A stretch of 64,000 nt of DNA from Hypnocyclicus thermotrophus (GCF_004365575.1 NZ_SOBG01000010.1:1-64000); one strand, 5' to 3'. Positions 56,220-64,000 are shown, counted from the first letter of the stretch. Notes: generated by a model not told the origin, from the sequence alone. Program-made: numbers and translations.

Positions 56220-57707
56220 ATGAATGATGTAATCAAAATAATAAAAAACAAAAATTTATCATTTGAACAAAAAGTAATAGAACTTGCAAGATATGCAGAA
56301 AATAGTATAGCTCCTATCGAGTTATCAAATGAAACAAAAGAGATGATTGATAAAGGAATAATTTGTGATTTATTTGAGGGGAATGCACCTTATAGACCAA
56401 GATATATTATAGTTGATTTTAATAAATTTATGAAAAAAGGTTCAACATTTTTAGAACTTTCTCCGCCTAAAACTTTATTAGAAGCAGTCAATAATTTACT
56501 TATTTTTTATAAACATATACCTTCTATTACTACAATGCCAGTATATATAGGAAATATTGATTATATTTTAGAACCCTTTATAAAAGGTGATGAAGACTAT
56601 GAAGTAATAAAATTATTTTTAAACCATATAGATAAAACAATAACTGATTCTTTTTGTCATGCAAATATTGGACCTAAATATACAAAAGCTGGTGAATTAA
56701 TTTTAAAAGCTTCAAAAGAATTACAAAATCCCACACCAAATATTACTTTAAAATATGATGAAAATATAACTCCAATAGAATTTGCAAAATTAGCAATAGA
56801 AACTTCTTTAATTACAGCAAAACCAAGTTTTGCAAATGATAAAATTTTTAGAGCAGATTTTAATGGTGATTATGCAATAGCTAGTTGTTATAATGGACTT
56901 AAGATCGGCGGTGGTAGTCATACTCTAGTAAGAAGTAGACTTTTTAGATTGGCTAAAGAATCAAAAAATATTGATGATTTTTTAAATAATCAACTTGTTA
57001 AATTAGTTAATAACATGACTGATTATATGGATAAAAGAATTAAATTTATTGTAGAAGAAAGCGGATTTTTCGAATCAAATTTTTTAGTAAAAGAAGAATT
57101 TATTAAAATAGATAATTTTACTGCAATGTTTGGAATAGTCGGTCTTGCTGAAGCAGTTAATTATTTATTAAAATTAGAAGGTAAAAAAGATAGATTTGGA
57201 CATAGTAAAATTGCTAATGAATTGGGATATAAAATTATAGAAACTATTGATAATTTAGTAAAAAAACATAAAGGTATTTATTGTAATTTTAGTAATAATA
57301 AATATTTGTTACACGCACAAGTAGGAATTGATAGTGATACTGATTGTACCCCTGGATGTAGAATTCCTATAGGAGAAGAACCCGAAATATTTGAGCATAT
57401 TATTCAATCAGCACCATTTCATAAATTTTTCCCTTCAGGTATAGGTGATGTATTTAGATTTGATAAAACTACTAGAAATAATTTGGAATCTATACTTGAT
57501 ATAATAAAAGGTGGATTTAAACAAGGACTTAGATATATCTCTTTTTATGAAGATAATGCAGATGTAGTAAGAATTACAGGCTATTTAGTAAAAAGAAGTG
57601 AAATAGAAAAATTGGATAATAATCAAGTTGTCCTACGAGATACTACTGTTCTTGGAAAAGGTGCCCGAGATAATATGAAAGTACTTGAAAGAAAGTTAAG
57701 GAAATAA
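56220..57707 (+). CDS. yjjI: YjjI-family glycyl-radical enzyme (DUF3029)
   Basis: A 495-residue protein of the YjjI group, a glycyl-radical family whose substrate I do not know. The radical glycine is predicted at G454 in RITGYLV. The family tail VLGKGARDNMKVLERK ends the protein. A candidate thiyl cysteine is C223 in ASCYNGL. DTDCTPGCRIPIGEEPEIFEH near 371-391 is also conserved-looking. It is shorter than pyruvate formate-lyase (about 750) and lacks the NrdD ATP-cone, so it is neither. The next gene encodes a matching activase, nine bases away. It should work only without oxygen. Confidence 0.88.
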   Translation: MNDVIKIIKNKNLSFEQKVIELARYAENSIAPIELSNETKEMIDKGIICDLFEGNAPYRPRYIIVDFNKFMKKGSTFLELSPPKTLLEAVNNLLIFYKHIPSITTMPVYIGNIDYILEPFIKGDEDYEVIKLFLNHIDKTITDSFCHANIGPKYTKAGELILKASKELQNPTPNITLKYDENITPIEFAKLAIETSLITAKPSFANDKIFRADFNGDYAIASCYNGLKIGGGSHTLVRSRLFRLAKESKNIDDFLNNQLVKLVNNMTDYMDKRIKFIVEESGFFESNFLVKEEFIKIDNFTAMFGIVGLAEAVNYLLKLEGKKDRFGHSKIANELGYKIIETIDNLVKKHKGIYCNFSNNKYLLHAQVGIDSDTDCTPGCRIPIGEEPEIFEHIIQSAPFHKFFPSGIGDVFRFDKTTRNNLESILDIIKGGFKQGLRYISFYEDNADVVRITGYLVKRSEIEKLDNNQVVLRDTTVLGKGARDNMKVLERKLRK

Positions 57708-57716
57708 TGGTGACTT

Positions 57717-58541
57717 ATGGATAATAAAGTTTTGATAAATAAAATAATCCCTTTTTCTTCTGTTGATGGACCCGGCAACAGAACAGCTATTTTTTTACAA
57801 GGTTGTAACTTTAATTGTAAATATTGTCATAATCCAGAAACTATAAACATATGCAATAATTGTGGTGAATGTGTTAAATTTTGTAAATTTAATGCTTTAA
57901 AATTAAAAAATAATAAAATTAATTACAATCAAAATAATTGTGTAAATTGTGATGAATGTATAAAACATTGTAAATATAATAGTTCTCCAAAAGTAATAGA
58001 ATATACTGTATCTACTTTAGTAAATGAAATTTTAAAATACAAAAATTTTATTAGAGGAATTACTTTTAGTGGCGGTGAATGTAGTATAAATCATTTATTT
58101 ATCACTCAATTTGCTAAAGAGATTAAACAATATAATTTGGATGTATATGTAGACACTAATGGTTATATTGACTTTACTAGTTTGAACGATTTTGTTAATA
58201 TTGTAGATAAATTTATGCTTGATGTAAAGGCATTTGATAGAAACATTCATAAAAAATTAACAGGAAAAACAAATGAAACAGTCTTAAAAAATTTGAAATT
58301 TTTAATAAAAAATAATAAAATATATGAAATAAGAACCGTACTAATTAAAGAAATAGATTATTTTGATACTATTAATTATGTAGTACCTTTGATCAAAGAT
58401 ACTAATATTAGATATAAATTAATAAAATATAGAAAATACGGTGTTCGCAAAAAATATAAAAATTTATCAGCTATTTCTGATGACGAAATTAAAAAAATTA
58501 TACAATTATTTCCAAAATATTTTAATTTTATTACTGTATAA
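57717..58541 (+). CDS. yjjW: YjjW-family glycyl-radical enzyme activating enzyme
   Basis: Radical SAM activase of 274 residues. CNFNCKYC (about 30-37) binds the SAM cluster. An inserted two-cluster ferredoxin-like segment follows (CNNCGECVKFC and CVNCDECIKHC, about 46-83), typical of GRE activases other than PflA. TFSGGEC is the SAM-binding GGE motif. It would generate the glycyl radical on YjjI. The start lies nine bases after yjjI, with AAGGAAAT inside the yjjI end. Confidence 0.9.
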   Translation: MDNKVLINKIIPFSSVDGPGNRTAIFLQGCNFNCKYCHNPETINICNNCGECVKFCKFNALKLKNNKINYNQNNCVNCDECIKHCKYNSSPKVIEYTVSTLVNEILKYKNFIRGITFSGGECSINHLFITQFAKEIKQYNLDVYVDTNGYIDFTSLNDFVNIVDKFMLDVKAFDRNIHKKLTGKTNETVLKNLKFLIKNNKIYEIRTVLIKEIDYFDTINYVVPLIKDTNIRYKLIKYRKYGVRKKYKNLSAISDDEIKKIIQLFPKYFNFITV

Positions 58542-58573
58542 AAAAATACCCTTAAATTGAGGGTATTTTTATT
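58542..58573. terminator. Terminator between yjjW and the aminotransferase gene
   Basis: AAAAAATACCCT ... AGGGTATTTTT, overlapping the end of the minus-strand gene, with T-runs on both strands. Confidence 0.85.
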
Positions 58574-59749
58574 TTATATACTTTTCAACTCTAATTTTTT
58601 TACAAATCTTTCTATTCTGTCTATTGCTTCTTTTATTAACTCTATCTCTGTAGCATAAGAACATCTAATATATCCTTTAAATTTATCTCCAAAAGCACTT
58701 CCTGGAACAACTGCTACATTTTCTTCTTCTAAAAGTTTTATTGCAAAATCTTCATCACTTAATCCATATTTTTCAATATTTGGGAAAATATACATTGCAC
58801 CTTTTGGTTCTATTACATCAAATCCTATATCTTTAAATCCGTGATAAATAAGCCTTCTCCTTCTAGAAAAAGAGTCTTTCATTTTTTTTACTTCTTTATT
58901 ACAATTTCTAAGTCCTTCTATTGCACCATATTGGCTAAATATTGGTGCACAAAGAATTGCATATTGATGTATTTTAATGATTTGAGTTACAAGCCACTCC
59001 GGTCCACATAAGTATCCTATACGCCATCCAGTCATAGCAAATGCTTTTGAAAAGCCATTTAAATAAATAGTTTGTTCTTTCATACCTTCAAATGAAGCAA
59101 TTGAGAAATGTTCTCCATCATAACTAAGTTCTGAATAAATCTCATCACTTATTACCCAAATTTGATGTTTTTTTATAACTTTTGCAATAGCCTCCAATTC
59201 CTCTTTTGACATTATTGCCCCTGTAGGATTATTTGGATAACATAAAATAATAGCTTTTGTTTTAGATGTAATCTTTTTTTCAAGCTCTTCTGGTGTTATT
59301 TTAAAATTTGTTTTAGATGTATCTATTTCTACTGCAACTCCATTCATAAACTCTACCATTGGCCTATATGGCACATAGACAGGCTCTGGAACTATTATTT
59401 CATCACCTGGATTAATAATAGCTCTAAGTGCTAAATCTATTCCCTCGCTTCCTCCTACTGTAGCAATTATCTCTTTTTCATTATACTGTAAATTGTATTT
59501 TTTTAAATAATTTGCAACTTCTAATCGAAATTCTAAAAGTCCATAATTTGATGTATAATGAGTGTGTCCTTTTTTCATATGATAATAAGCACTGTCAATA
59601 ATACTCCATGGTGTTATAAAATCAGGTTCTCCAACTCCCAAAGAAATTACATCTTTTTTTGTTTGTACTAAATCAAAAAATCTTCTTATTCCAGAAGGTT
59701 TTAATTTTTTTAAATTATTAGATATCTTATCTTTCATTTCATTATTCAT
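58574..59749 (-). CDS. Class I/II pyridoxal-phosphate aminotransferase
   Basis: A 391-residue aminotransferase of the aspartate/aromatic group. The PLP lysine is in GFSKAFAMTGWRIGY (about 235-249). Further cofactor contacts are CYPNNPTGA (about 170-178) and ISDEIYSEL. A terminal RCSYAT carries the arginine that binds the substrate carboxylate. The start overlaps the stop of the Lrp-type regulator by one base, so the regulator probably responds to an amino acid handled by this enzyme. It could transaminate branched-chain, aromatic or alanine substrates. Confidence 0.88.
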   Translation of the reverse strand: MNNEMKDKISNNLKKLKPSGIRRFFDLVQTKKDVISLGVGEPDFITPWSIIDSAYYHMKKGHTHYTSNYGLLEFRLEVANYLKKYNLQYNEKEIIATVGGSEGIDLALRAIINPGDEIIVPEPVYVPYRPMVEFMNGVAVEIDTSKTNFKITPEELEKKITSKTKAIILCYPNNPTGAIMSKEELEAIAKVIKKHQIWVISDEIYSELSYDGEHFSIASFEGMKEQTIYLNGFSKAFAMTGWRIGYLCGPEWLVTQIIKIHQYAILCAPIFSQYGAIEGLRNCNKEVKKMKDSFSRRRRLIYHGFKDIGFDVIEPKGAMYIFPNIEKYGLSDEDFAIKLLEEENVAVVPGSAFGDKFKGYIRCSYATEIELIKEAIDRIERFVKKLELKSI

Positions 59750-60231
59750 TATGGCATCACAGCCAATCTATTATCTACTTTTTCTTTATCTTCCATTACT
59801 ACATCATTTTCTTTATATTTTTTTAACATAAAATGAGTAGCTGTACTATTGATATAATCAAGTGTTGATAATTTTTCTGATACAAATAATGCAACCTCTT
59901 TTAATGATTGGCCTTCTATAACAATTAAAAAATCAAAGCCTCCTGACATTAAAAATAATGATTTAACTTGTGGAAATTTGTATATTCTTTCAGCAATTGC
60001 ATCAAACCCCATTTCTCTTTCAGGGGATACTTTTACTTCTATAAAAGCTTGAACTTTTTCATCTTCCCATTTTTCTTCATTTATTATAGTTGTATATTTT
60101 AATATTATATTATCTTTTTCAAGTTGTTTTATTTTTTCTTTTACTTCTTCTTCTGATATTCCTAACATAATTGCTATATCTTTTGGAGTTGCTCTTGAAT
60201 CCTCTTTTAATATTTCTATTATTTTTTCCAT
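59749..60231 (-). CDS. Lrp/AsnC-family transcriptional regulator
   Basis: A 160-residue protein. The N-terminal winged helix-turn-helix (IIEILKEDSRATPKDIAIML, about 4-23) is followed by KYTTIINEEKW and a RAM effector domain (about 68-140) with GFDFLIVIEG. GGAGCAGG lies before the start. It leads a two-gene operon with the aminotransferase, a pairing seen in several low-GC lineages. The upstream DNA is a decayed gene. Confidence 0.9.
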   Translation of the reverse strand: MEKIIEILKEDSRATPKDIAIMLGISEEEVKEKIKQLEKDNIILKYTTIINEEKWEDEKVQAFIEVKVSPEREMGFDAIAERIYKFPQVKSLFLMSGGFDFLIVIEGQSLKEVALFVSEKLSTLDYINSTATHFMLKKYKENDVVMEDKEKVDNRLAVMP

Positions 60232-60270
60232 ACCTGCTCCGTTGCCAAAACCTTATAAACTTTATAAAAT

Positions 60271-60805
60271 CTATTTAACCCTTATCCATGTATCCCATTT
60301 TTCAAATAGCTTAATTTTAGATACAAGAAATTTAATTCCATAAAACTTATATTTCAGTTGTCTTTTAGACACATGCAACCCTTTCTGTGCTATAGATTTG
60401 GATAAATCAAAAATTGTTTAACTACTCTTAAAGTTTGATTTTCACAATCTTAATAGTTGCTTAATATAAATGATTATTCCTAATATTAGATAATTTCCTA
60501 TAAAATAATCTAATGTATTTTTCAGGTTTTATAATGTTATTGGTTTTGACGAACTTCCTCCCTTCTTTTTATTTATTTTGATTTCTAGATATTTTGCATT
60601 ACAATCTACGCAATATTTTTTCTAATTTTTTACTAATATTATTTTATTTATATTATTAAAAATCTTCTGTTTTTTAAATATTATCTATTATTTCAATAGC
60701 AATTCCATATTTATTATTTTCTATAAGTTCCTAACTAAATCTTATTAATCCATATTTATATAAAATTAATATTTTGTTAGCTATTATTTTACATTCTATT
60801 TTCAT
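60271..60805 (-). pseudogene. Decayed protein-coding gene with promoter
   Basis: On the minus strand an ATG at 60805 opens MKIECKIIANKILILYKYGL, then meets a stop. It resumes in the same frame as ELIENNKYGIAIEIIDNI, then meets another stop. After frame changes come KKYCVDCNAKYLEIKINKKK, with a zinc-ribbon-like CxxC, and finally an open 48-codon stretch containing SKRQLKYKFYGIKFLVSKIK and ending WDTWIRVK. The pieces read in order and look like one broken gene of about 175 codons with at least two stops and two or more shifts. I recognise no family. Confidence 0.5.
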
Positions 60806-60829
60806 AATAAAAACATTTATATAAACCTA

Positions 60830-60858
60830 ATTGTATAATACAATAATTTAGTTGTCAA
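60830..60858 (-). promoter_or_regulatory. Promoter of the decayed gene
   Basis: Minus-strand TTGACA (60853-60858), 17 bases, TACAAT (60830-60835), 25 bases before the ATG of the pseudogene. Confidence 0.6.
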
Positions 60859-60906
60859 TTAATTTTTGTTTTATATTTTTTTTGATAAAATTAATGCTTC
60901 CATTTA

Positions 60907-60953
60907 AATAATAAACCCTATTCTCCAACATTTAGAAAATAGGGTTTATTATA
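60907..60953 (-). terminator. Terminator after the coiled-coil lipoprotein gene
   Basis: AATAATAAACCCTATT pairs with AATAGGGTTTATTAT across a 15-base loop; AT-rich, but a long stem. Confidence 0.75.
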
Positions 60954-60957
60954 AATA

Positions 60958-61416
60958 TTATTTATCATTTACACCTTTAATTGCAGTATCTATTTTATTT
61001 ACTGCTTTATCAATATTTGTTTTTGCTCCCTCTAACGAATTTATAGCTTCTTTTAAGGCAATATTATCTTTTTCTATTTTTTCTTTTTCTATTTTTACTT
61101 TTTCTACTGCAACTTCTTTATTTTTTATATTTTTATTAGCTATTTCAAGATCATATTTCACAGCTGATAAATCTTCTTTTAAAGCTTCGTTCTCTTCTTT
61201 TAATGCATTATAATTAACTTTTGTTGATTCTAATTCTTCCATAGTTGTTTTTAATTTTAATTCAACATCTGTAAGATTTTTTTCGGCTAGTTCTAATTTT
61301 TTTTGAGTTTCTGATAATTTTTCTTGAACTGCATTGTCTACTTCTGGAGTAGCTTTATTCGAACAAGCAGTTACTAATAATAATAATCCAAATATCAAAA
61401 TTTTAAGTTTCTTCAT
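60958..61416 (-). CDS. Coiled-coil lipoprotein
   Basis: A 152-residue lipoprotein with lipobox VTAC (cysteine at residue 18). The rest is almost continuous Lys/Glu/Leu coiled coil (about 30-135), with heptad-like repeats LELAEKNLTDVELKLK and VEKVKIEKEKIEKDNIALKE. It has no enzymatic motif. It may be a structural or tethering lipoprotein of the Lpp type, but it is longer. AGGAAATG precedes the start. Monocistronic. Confidence 0.8.
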   Translation of the reverse strand: MKKLKILIFGLLLLVTACSNKATPEVDNAVQEKLSETQKKLELAEKNLTDVELKLKTTMEELESTKVNYNALKEENEALKEDLSAVKYDLEIANKNIKNKEVAVEKVKIEKEKIEKDNIALKEAINSLEGAKTNIDKAVNKIDTAIKGVNDK

Positions 61417-61558
61417 TCATTTCCTCCCTTATATTTATATTGATAATTTTTTATTAATTATAGTATACAAAAAATACCTTTTGTTTTCAAGGTATTTTTA
61501 AATCTCAATTTTTTTTAGTAATTTAAAAACAATATTTTACTATACTTTTAAAGAAAAT

Positions 61559-62659
61559 TTAAAATAAATATTTTGCGATTTCAAATATATCTGGATCAAT
61601 AGATTTTCCTACCATAGTCTTCTCCATTATTTCTAATGCTTTTTTAAATGTAAGTGGTTTTCTATAAGGTCTATTCGATGTAAGGGCATCTAAAATATCT
61701 GCAAATGTTATAATTCTAGTTTCTGTTGGAATATCTTTTGCTAAAAGTCCAAATGGATATCCTTTTCCATCTAGTCTTTCATGATGTAATGCTCCATAAC
61801 TAATATTTTTTAATTGTGGAGAATCTTGAAGAATTTTATATGAATATAGTGCATGATCCTTTATTTTTTCAAATTCATAATTAGTTAATTTGTCAGGTTT
61901 ATCCAAAATACCTACATCTACAACAAGCTTTCCGATATCATGTAAATAAGCTGCATATCTAATTTCTGAAAGTTTTTCTTTATCATATCCCATTTCTTTT
62001 CCTAATACATAACTATATGTAGCAACTCTTTTAGTATGCCCGCCTGTATACTGGTGTCCACTATCTATAATAGAAGCAATAACTGATAAAAATTGCTCCT
62101 CTTCTACATTATCTAATTTTATTTTATAAACATTATTTTTCTTTAAAGTATAAGTAAAGAAATTATCAATATAGTCATTATTATCTAACATAATTTTAAC
62201 ATAATCTTTTTCTACTATTTGTTGTAATCCTTTAATAACTATACTCTCATAACCTACTTCTGGAACTTTATTAGTTGAAATGTATTCATCAATAATTGCT
62301 ACAATTTGTGATTCTATTGATATATCTGTTTTTTGATAAAACCCTGTCCCATCTATTTTTTCATTACTATCAAGAATAATATCTGCTATTTCATATTGAA
62401 GTGGTATAATTTCAGGCATTATACGAATAAGTTCAGCTGAAGCATAATTGGATTTATGATTAATATCAGAATTTCTCATATCACCAATATCTTTTAACAT
62501 AGCCGCAATTGTTACTGTAAAACTGCTTTCATCGTTTATTAAATCTACTAATTTTTTTACTAAAACAACTCTTCTTTTTAATATTTTATATTTTTCAATA
62601 TTAGTATATTTCAAAGAATTAAGTACAGCTCCAATTATATCTAAGGTTACTATATCCAT
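61559..62659 (-). CDS. Tandem HD protein: degenerate HD plus HD-GYP phosphodiesterase
   Basis: A 366-residue protein with two related halves. The C-terminal half (about 190-366) is a full HD-GYP domain: LHDIGK (239-244), HHERLDGKGYPFG (292-304) and FADILDALTSNRPYR. It should hydrolyse c-di-GMP. The N-terminal half (about 1-180) repeats the layout but with LKDIGD for LHDIGK, SNEKIDGTGFYQ for HHERLDGKGYPFG, and IIDEYIS for FADILDA, so it has lost its metal ligands. It is the third gene of an operon with an ArsR-type sensor and a flavodoxin. Confidence 0.85.
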   Translation of the reverse strand: MDIVTLDIIGAVLNSLKYTNIEKYKILKRRVVLVKKLVDLINDESSFTVTIAAMLKDIGDMRNSDINHKSNYASAELIRIMPEIIPLQYEIADIILDSNEKIDGTGFYQKTDISIESQIVAIIDEYISTNKVPEVGYESIVIKGLQQIVEKDYVKIMLDNNDYIDNFFTYTLKKNNVYKIKLDNVEEEQFLSVIASIIDSGHQYTGGHTKRVATYSYVLGKEMGYDKEKLSEIRYAAYLHDIGKLVVDVGILDKPDKLTNYEFEKIKDHALYSYKILQDSPQLKNISYGALHHERLDGKGYPFGLLAKDIPTETRIITFADILDALTSNRPYRKPLTFKKALEIMEKTMVGKSIDPDIFEIAKYLF

Positions 62660-62679
62660 AATTTTCTCCTACTTTAAAT

Positions 62680-63168
62680 TCAAATTATAATTTGTTTTAT
62701 CCATTCCTCTATAATCTTATTATTATTTTCTTTATTTTTTATACAACTTTTTATTCCTAGTGTAGATATTATACTATTTTTATCAATAAATTCCTCAAAT
62801 TTTTTAAAAGTTTTTCCACTATTCCCATCAAAACAAGCAAAAATATATATTTTTTTATTTTTAAGATTTTCTTGTTCTTTAACTAAAAAACTTCTTATTG
62901 CTGGTGTAAAATTCCCTGCCCAAACAGGTGTACCTATTATTATTGTATTATAATTATTAATTGTTTTATTATAATCATTTAACTCAGGCATCTTTTTCAT
63001 AAACACCTGTGAGCCACCCCAAAAATACTTTAGAAGACCTTTTTCTGTTATATCTTTTTTAGGACTTAACTTAATAATATCAAAATTATTTTTTTCCAAT
63101 AGTTTATTTACAACATATTCTGTATTTCCATCTAATGAATAATATACAATAAGACCTTTTTTTCCCAA
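62680..63168 (-). CDS. Flavodoxin-family protein
   Basis: A 162-residue flavodoxin-like protein. The FMN phosphate loop is YYSLDGNTEYV (about 9-19), and GTPVWAGNFTPAIRSFL (about 79-95) is the second FMN loop. It is 11 bases after the ArsR-type gene. Partner reductases are unknown. The resemblance to flavodoxins coupled to NAD(P)H oxidoreductases is general; function beyond electron transfer is not inferred. Confidence 0.85.
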   Translation of the reverse strand: MGKKGLIVYYSLDGNTEYVVNKLLEKNNFDIIKLSPKKDITEKGLLKYFWGGSQVFMKKMPELNDYNKTINNYNTIIIGTPVWAGNFTPAIRSFLVKEQENLKNKKIYIFACFDGNSGKTFKKFEEFIDKNSIISTLGIKSCIKNKENNNKIIEEWIKQIII

Positions 63169-63179
63169 AATAATCCCTC

Positions 63180-63542
63180 CTATTTTTTTTCAATATGATG
63201 TGAAATTCCTGTTTGAAGTAATTCATAAATATGTTCGTCATCTAATGAATAAAATACACTTTTACCTTTTTTATATGATTTTACTATTTTATAGTTTCTA
63301 AGTAATCTAAGCTGATGTGAAATAGCTGATTGAGTCATTCCTAAAACTTCTGCTATATCACATACACAAAGTTCAGTATTTAAAAGAGCATAAATAATTT
63401 TCAATCTAGTCGGATCCGAAAAAATTTTATAAAAATTAGCTAAATCTATTAATAATTTTTCATTATACATTTTTTCTTTTATATTTTTAATTATATCTTT
63501 ATGTATATCTTGGCATTCGCAAATCAAACCTTTTTTTTCCAT
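63180..63542 (-). CDS. ArsR/SmtB-family metal-responsive repressor
   Basis: A 120-residue winged-helix repressor with two metal-site signatures. The alpha3 ELCVCDIAE (C59, C61) with N-terminal CEC (C8, C10) matches the CadC thiolate site. The C-terminal helix matches the alpha5 Zn site of SmtB: D102-x-H104-x10-H115-xx-E118. The recognition helix is TQSAISHQLRLLR. I start at MEKKGLICEC, since AAAGGAG lies before it; an earlier ATG would add 12 residues. It leads the flavodoxin/HD-GYP operon, with no metal exporter nearby. Confidence 0.88.
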   Translation of the reverse strand: MEKKGLICECQDIHKDIIKNIKEKMYNEKLLIDLANFYKIFSDPTRLKIIYALLNTELCVCDIAEVLGMTQSAISHQLRLLRNYKIVKSYKKGKSVFYSLDDEHIYELLQTGISHHIEKK

Positions 63543-63604
63543 AAAACTCCTTTCATTCTCTCTAATTATATAATACATTTTTTAAGAAAAAAAAGCAAAA
63601 AAAA

Positions 63605-63632
63605 ATAAAAAAAGCACTATATAGTGCTTTAT
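63605..63632 (-). terminator. Terminator of tRNA cluster 2
   Basis: AAAGCACTAT ATAGTGCTTT followed by a T-run on the minus strand; it differs from copy 1 at one loop base. Confidence 0.85.
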
Positions 63633-63653
63633 AAAAATATTTATTATTATATA

Positions 63654-63728
63654 TGGCTGGGCTGGCTGGATTCGAACCAACGCATGTCAGAGTCAAAGTC
63701 TGATGCCTTACCGCTTGGCGACAGCCCA
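63654..63728 (-). tRNA. tRNA-Gln(TTG), copy 2
   Basis: Identical to the copy at 24934-25008, including CCA; anticodon TTG. Confidence 0.97.
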
Positions 63729-63743
63729 TTAATATATTTTTTA

Positions 63744-63820
63744 TGGTGGAGCTAAGCGGGATCGAACCGCTGACCCCCACAGTGCAAGTGTGGTGCTCTC
63801 CCAAACTGAGCTATAGCCCC
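63744..63820 (-). tRNA. tRNA-Ala(TGC), copy 2
   Basis: Identical to the copy at 25025-25101, including CCA; anticodon TGC. Confidence 0.97.
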
Positions 63821-63828
63821 ATTAAAAA

Positions 63829-63905
63829 TGGTCGGAATAGCAGGATTCGAACCTGCGGCCCCCTGCTCCCAAGGCAGGTGCGCTACCGGACTGCGCTATA
63901 TTCCG
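63829..63905 (-). tRNA. tRNA-Pro(TGG), copy 2
   Basis: Identical to the copy at 25110-25186, including CCA; anticodon TGG. Confidence 0.97.
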
Positions 63906-63935
63906 AACTTACCTTTATTTCTCAAGGCAAGAATA

Positions 63936-63964
63936 ATTATACTATATTAACCATCAATTGTCAA
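63936..63964 (-). promoter_or_regulatory. Perfect consensus promoter of tRNA cluster 2
   Basis: TTGACA (63959-63964), 17 bases, TATAAT (63936-63941), minus strand, as in copy 1. Confidence 0.92.
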
Positions 63965-64000
63965 TTATTTTTTTGAATATTTTTTACTTTTGAAAATTGC
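63961..64000 (-). CDS. 3' end of a protein gene, tail shared with the BamE-like lipoprotein
   Basis: The last 12 codons read QFSKVKNIQKNN and end in a TGA that is part of the tRNA -35 box. The final seven residues match the tail of the lipoprotein at 25.2-25.7 kb, while earlier codons differ. It may be a paralogue or a different gene whose end was carried in with the repeat. Only the tail is visible, so it may not be a real gene. Confidence 0.4.
   Translation of the reverse strand, partial: QFSKVKNIQKNN

Larger units (their letters stand above)
63603..63986. repeat. Direct repeat, copy 2: tRNA-Pro-Ala-Gln unit with promoter and terminator
   Basis: Same orientation as copy 1. The tRNA genes are identical in the two copies; the few differences are in the terminator loop, spacer and promoter region. 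The unit ends in the seven codons that close the upstream protein gene. Confidence 0.95.

Noticed and set aside
63562-63976. Frames of about 80 codons over the second tRNA cluster on both strands
   Set aside because: They overlap tRNA genes and carry no independent signal.

Overview
The window is very AT-rich DNA from a diderm, fermentative, probably strictly anaerobic bacterium. Diderm evidence: a TolC-like outer-membrane factor, a predicted beta-barrel metallopeptidase, Lgt, and several lipoproteins including a BamE/SmpA-like one. Anaerobe evidence: a trimeric [FeFe]-hydrogenase, a flavodiiron protein, a glycyl-radical enzyme with its activase, and a D-lactate dehydrogenase. With the very low GC, this fits Fusobacteriota best; that placement is inference from content, not a database result.

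Layout: (1) 0-2.6 kb: N-terminus of an aldolase-like gene cut by the window edge, then a chemoreceptor. (2) 2.6-13.0 kb: one minus-strand operon carA-carB-pyrB-pyrI-pyrK-pyrD-pyrF-pyrC-pyrE encoding the whole route to UMP. Its leader holds a strong promoter, a 70-codon U-rich reading frame, and a terminator overlapping that frame's stop: a candidate translation-coupled pyrimidine attenuator. (3) 13.1-24.9 kb: a surface metallopeptidase; a tripartite TolC/MacA/MacB-type exporter without an ATPase; a PilZ plus GGDEF-EAL operon; an isolated 23-residue membrane peptide gene with a perfect consensus promoter; smr, truA, nudix and DUF2164 genes. (4) 24.9-25.2 kb: tRNA-Pro/Ala/Gln cluster, repeated almost exactly at 63.6-63.9 kb. 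(5) 25.2-33.9 kb: BamE-like lipoprotein and pncB, glgC-glgA, flavodiiron protein, lgt, class III adenylate cyclase. (6) 34.3-41.8 kb: hydrogenase operon, coaBC with a NusG-II-domain protein, nitroreductase, D-LDH. (7) 41.9-47.2 kb: an N-degron module aat-clpA-clpS followed upstream by ftsW/rodA, then tcdA. (8) 47.4-53.9 kb: ilvD-ilvA-ilvB-ilvN-ilvC behind a leader peptide rich in Ile/Leu/Val, with terminator and antiterminator readable in the sequence. (9) 53.9-60.2 kb: a second chemoreceptor, the YjjI/YjjW glycyl-radical pair, an Lrp-type regulator with an aminotransferase. (10) 60.2-64 kb: a decayed gene, a coiled-coil lipoprotein, an operon of a CadC/SmtB-type metal sensor, a flavodoxin and a tandem HD/HD-GYP protein, and the second tRNA cluster.

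The most interesting content is regulatory: two biosynthetic operons (pyr and ilv) each appear to be controlled by a leader peptide overlapping or preceding an intrinsic terminator. The least understood enzymology is YjjI/YjjW, whose substrate is unknown to me; it has a CRP/FNR-like dyad centred 41.5 bases before its predicted transcript start. Nucleotide signalling is dense: GGDEF-EAL, PilZ, HD-GYP and adenylate cyclase. I saw no CRISPR array, intact insertion sequence, prophage or rRNA.
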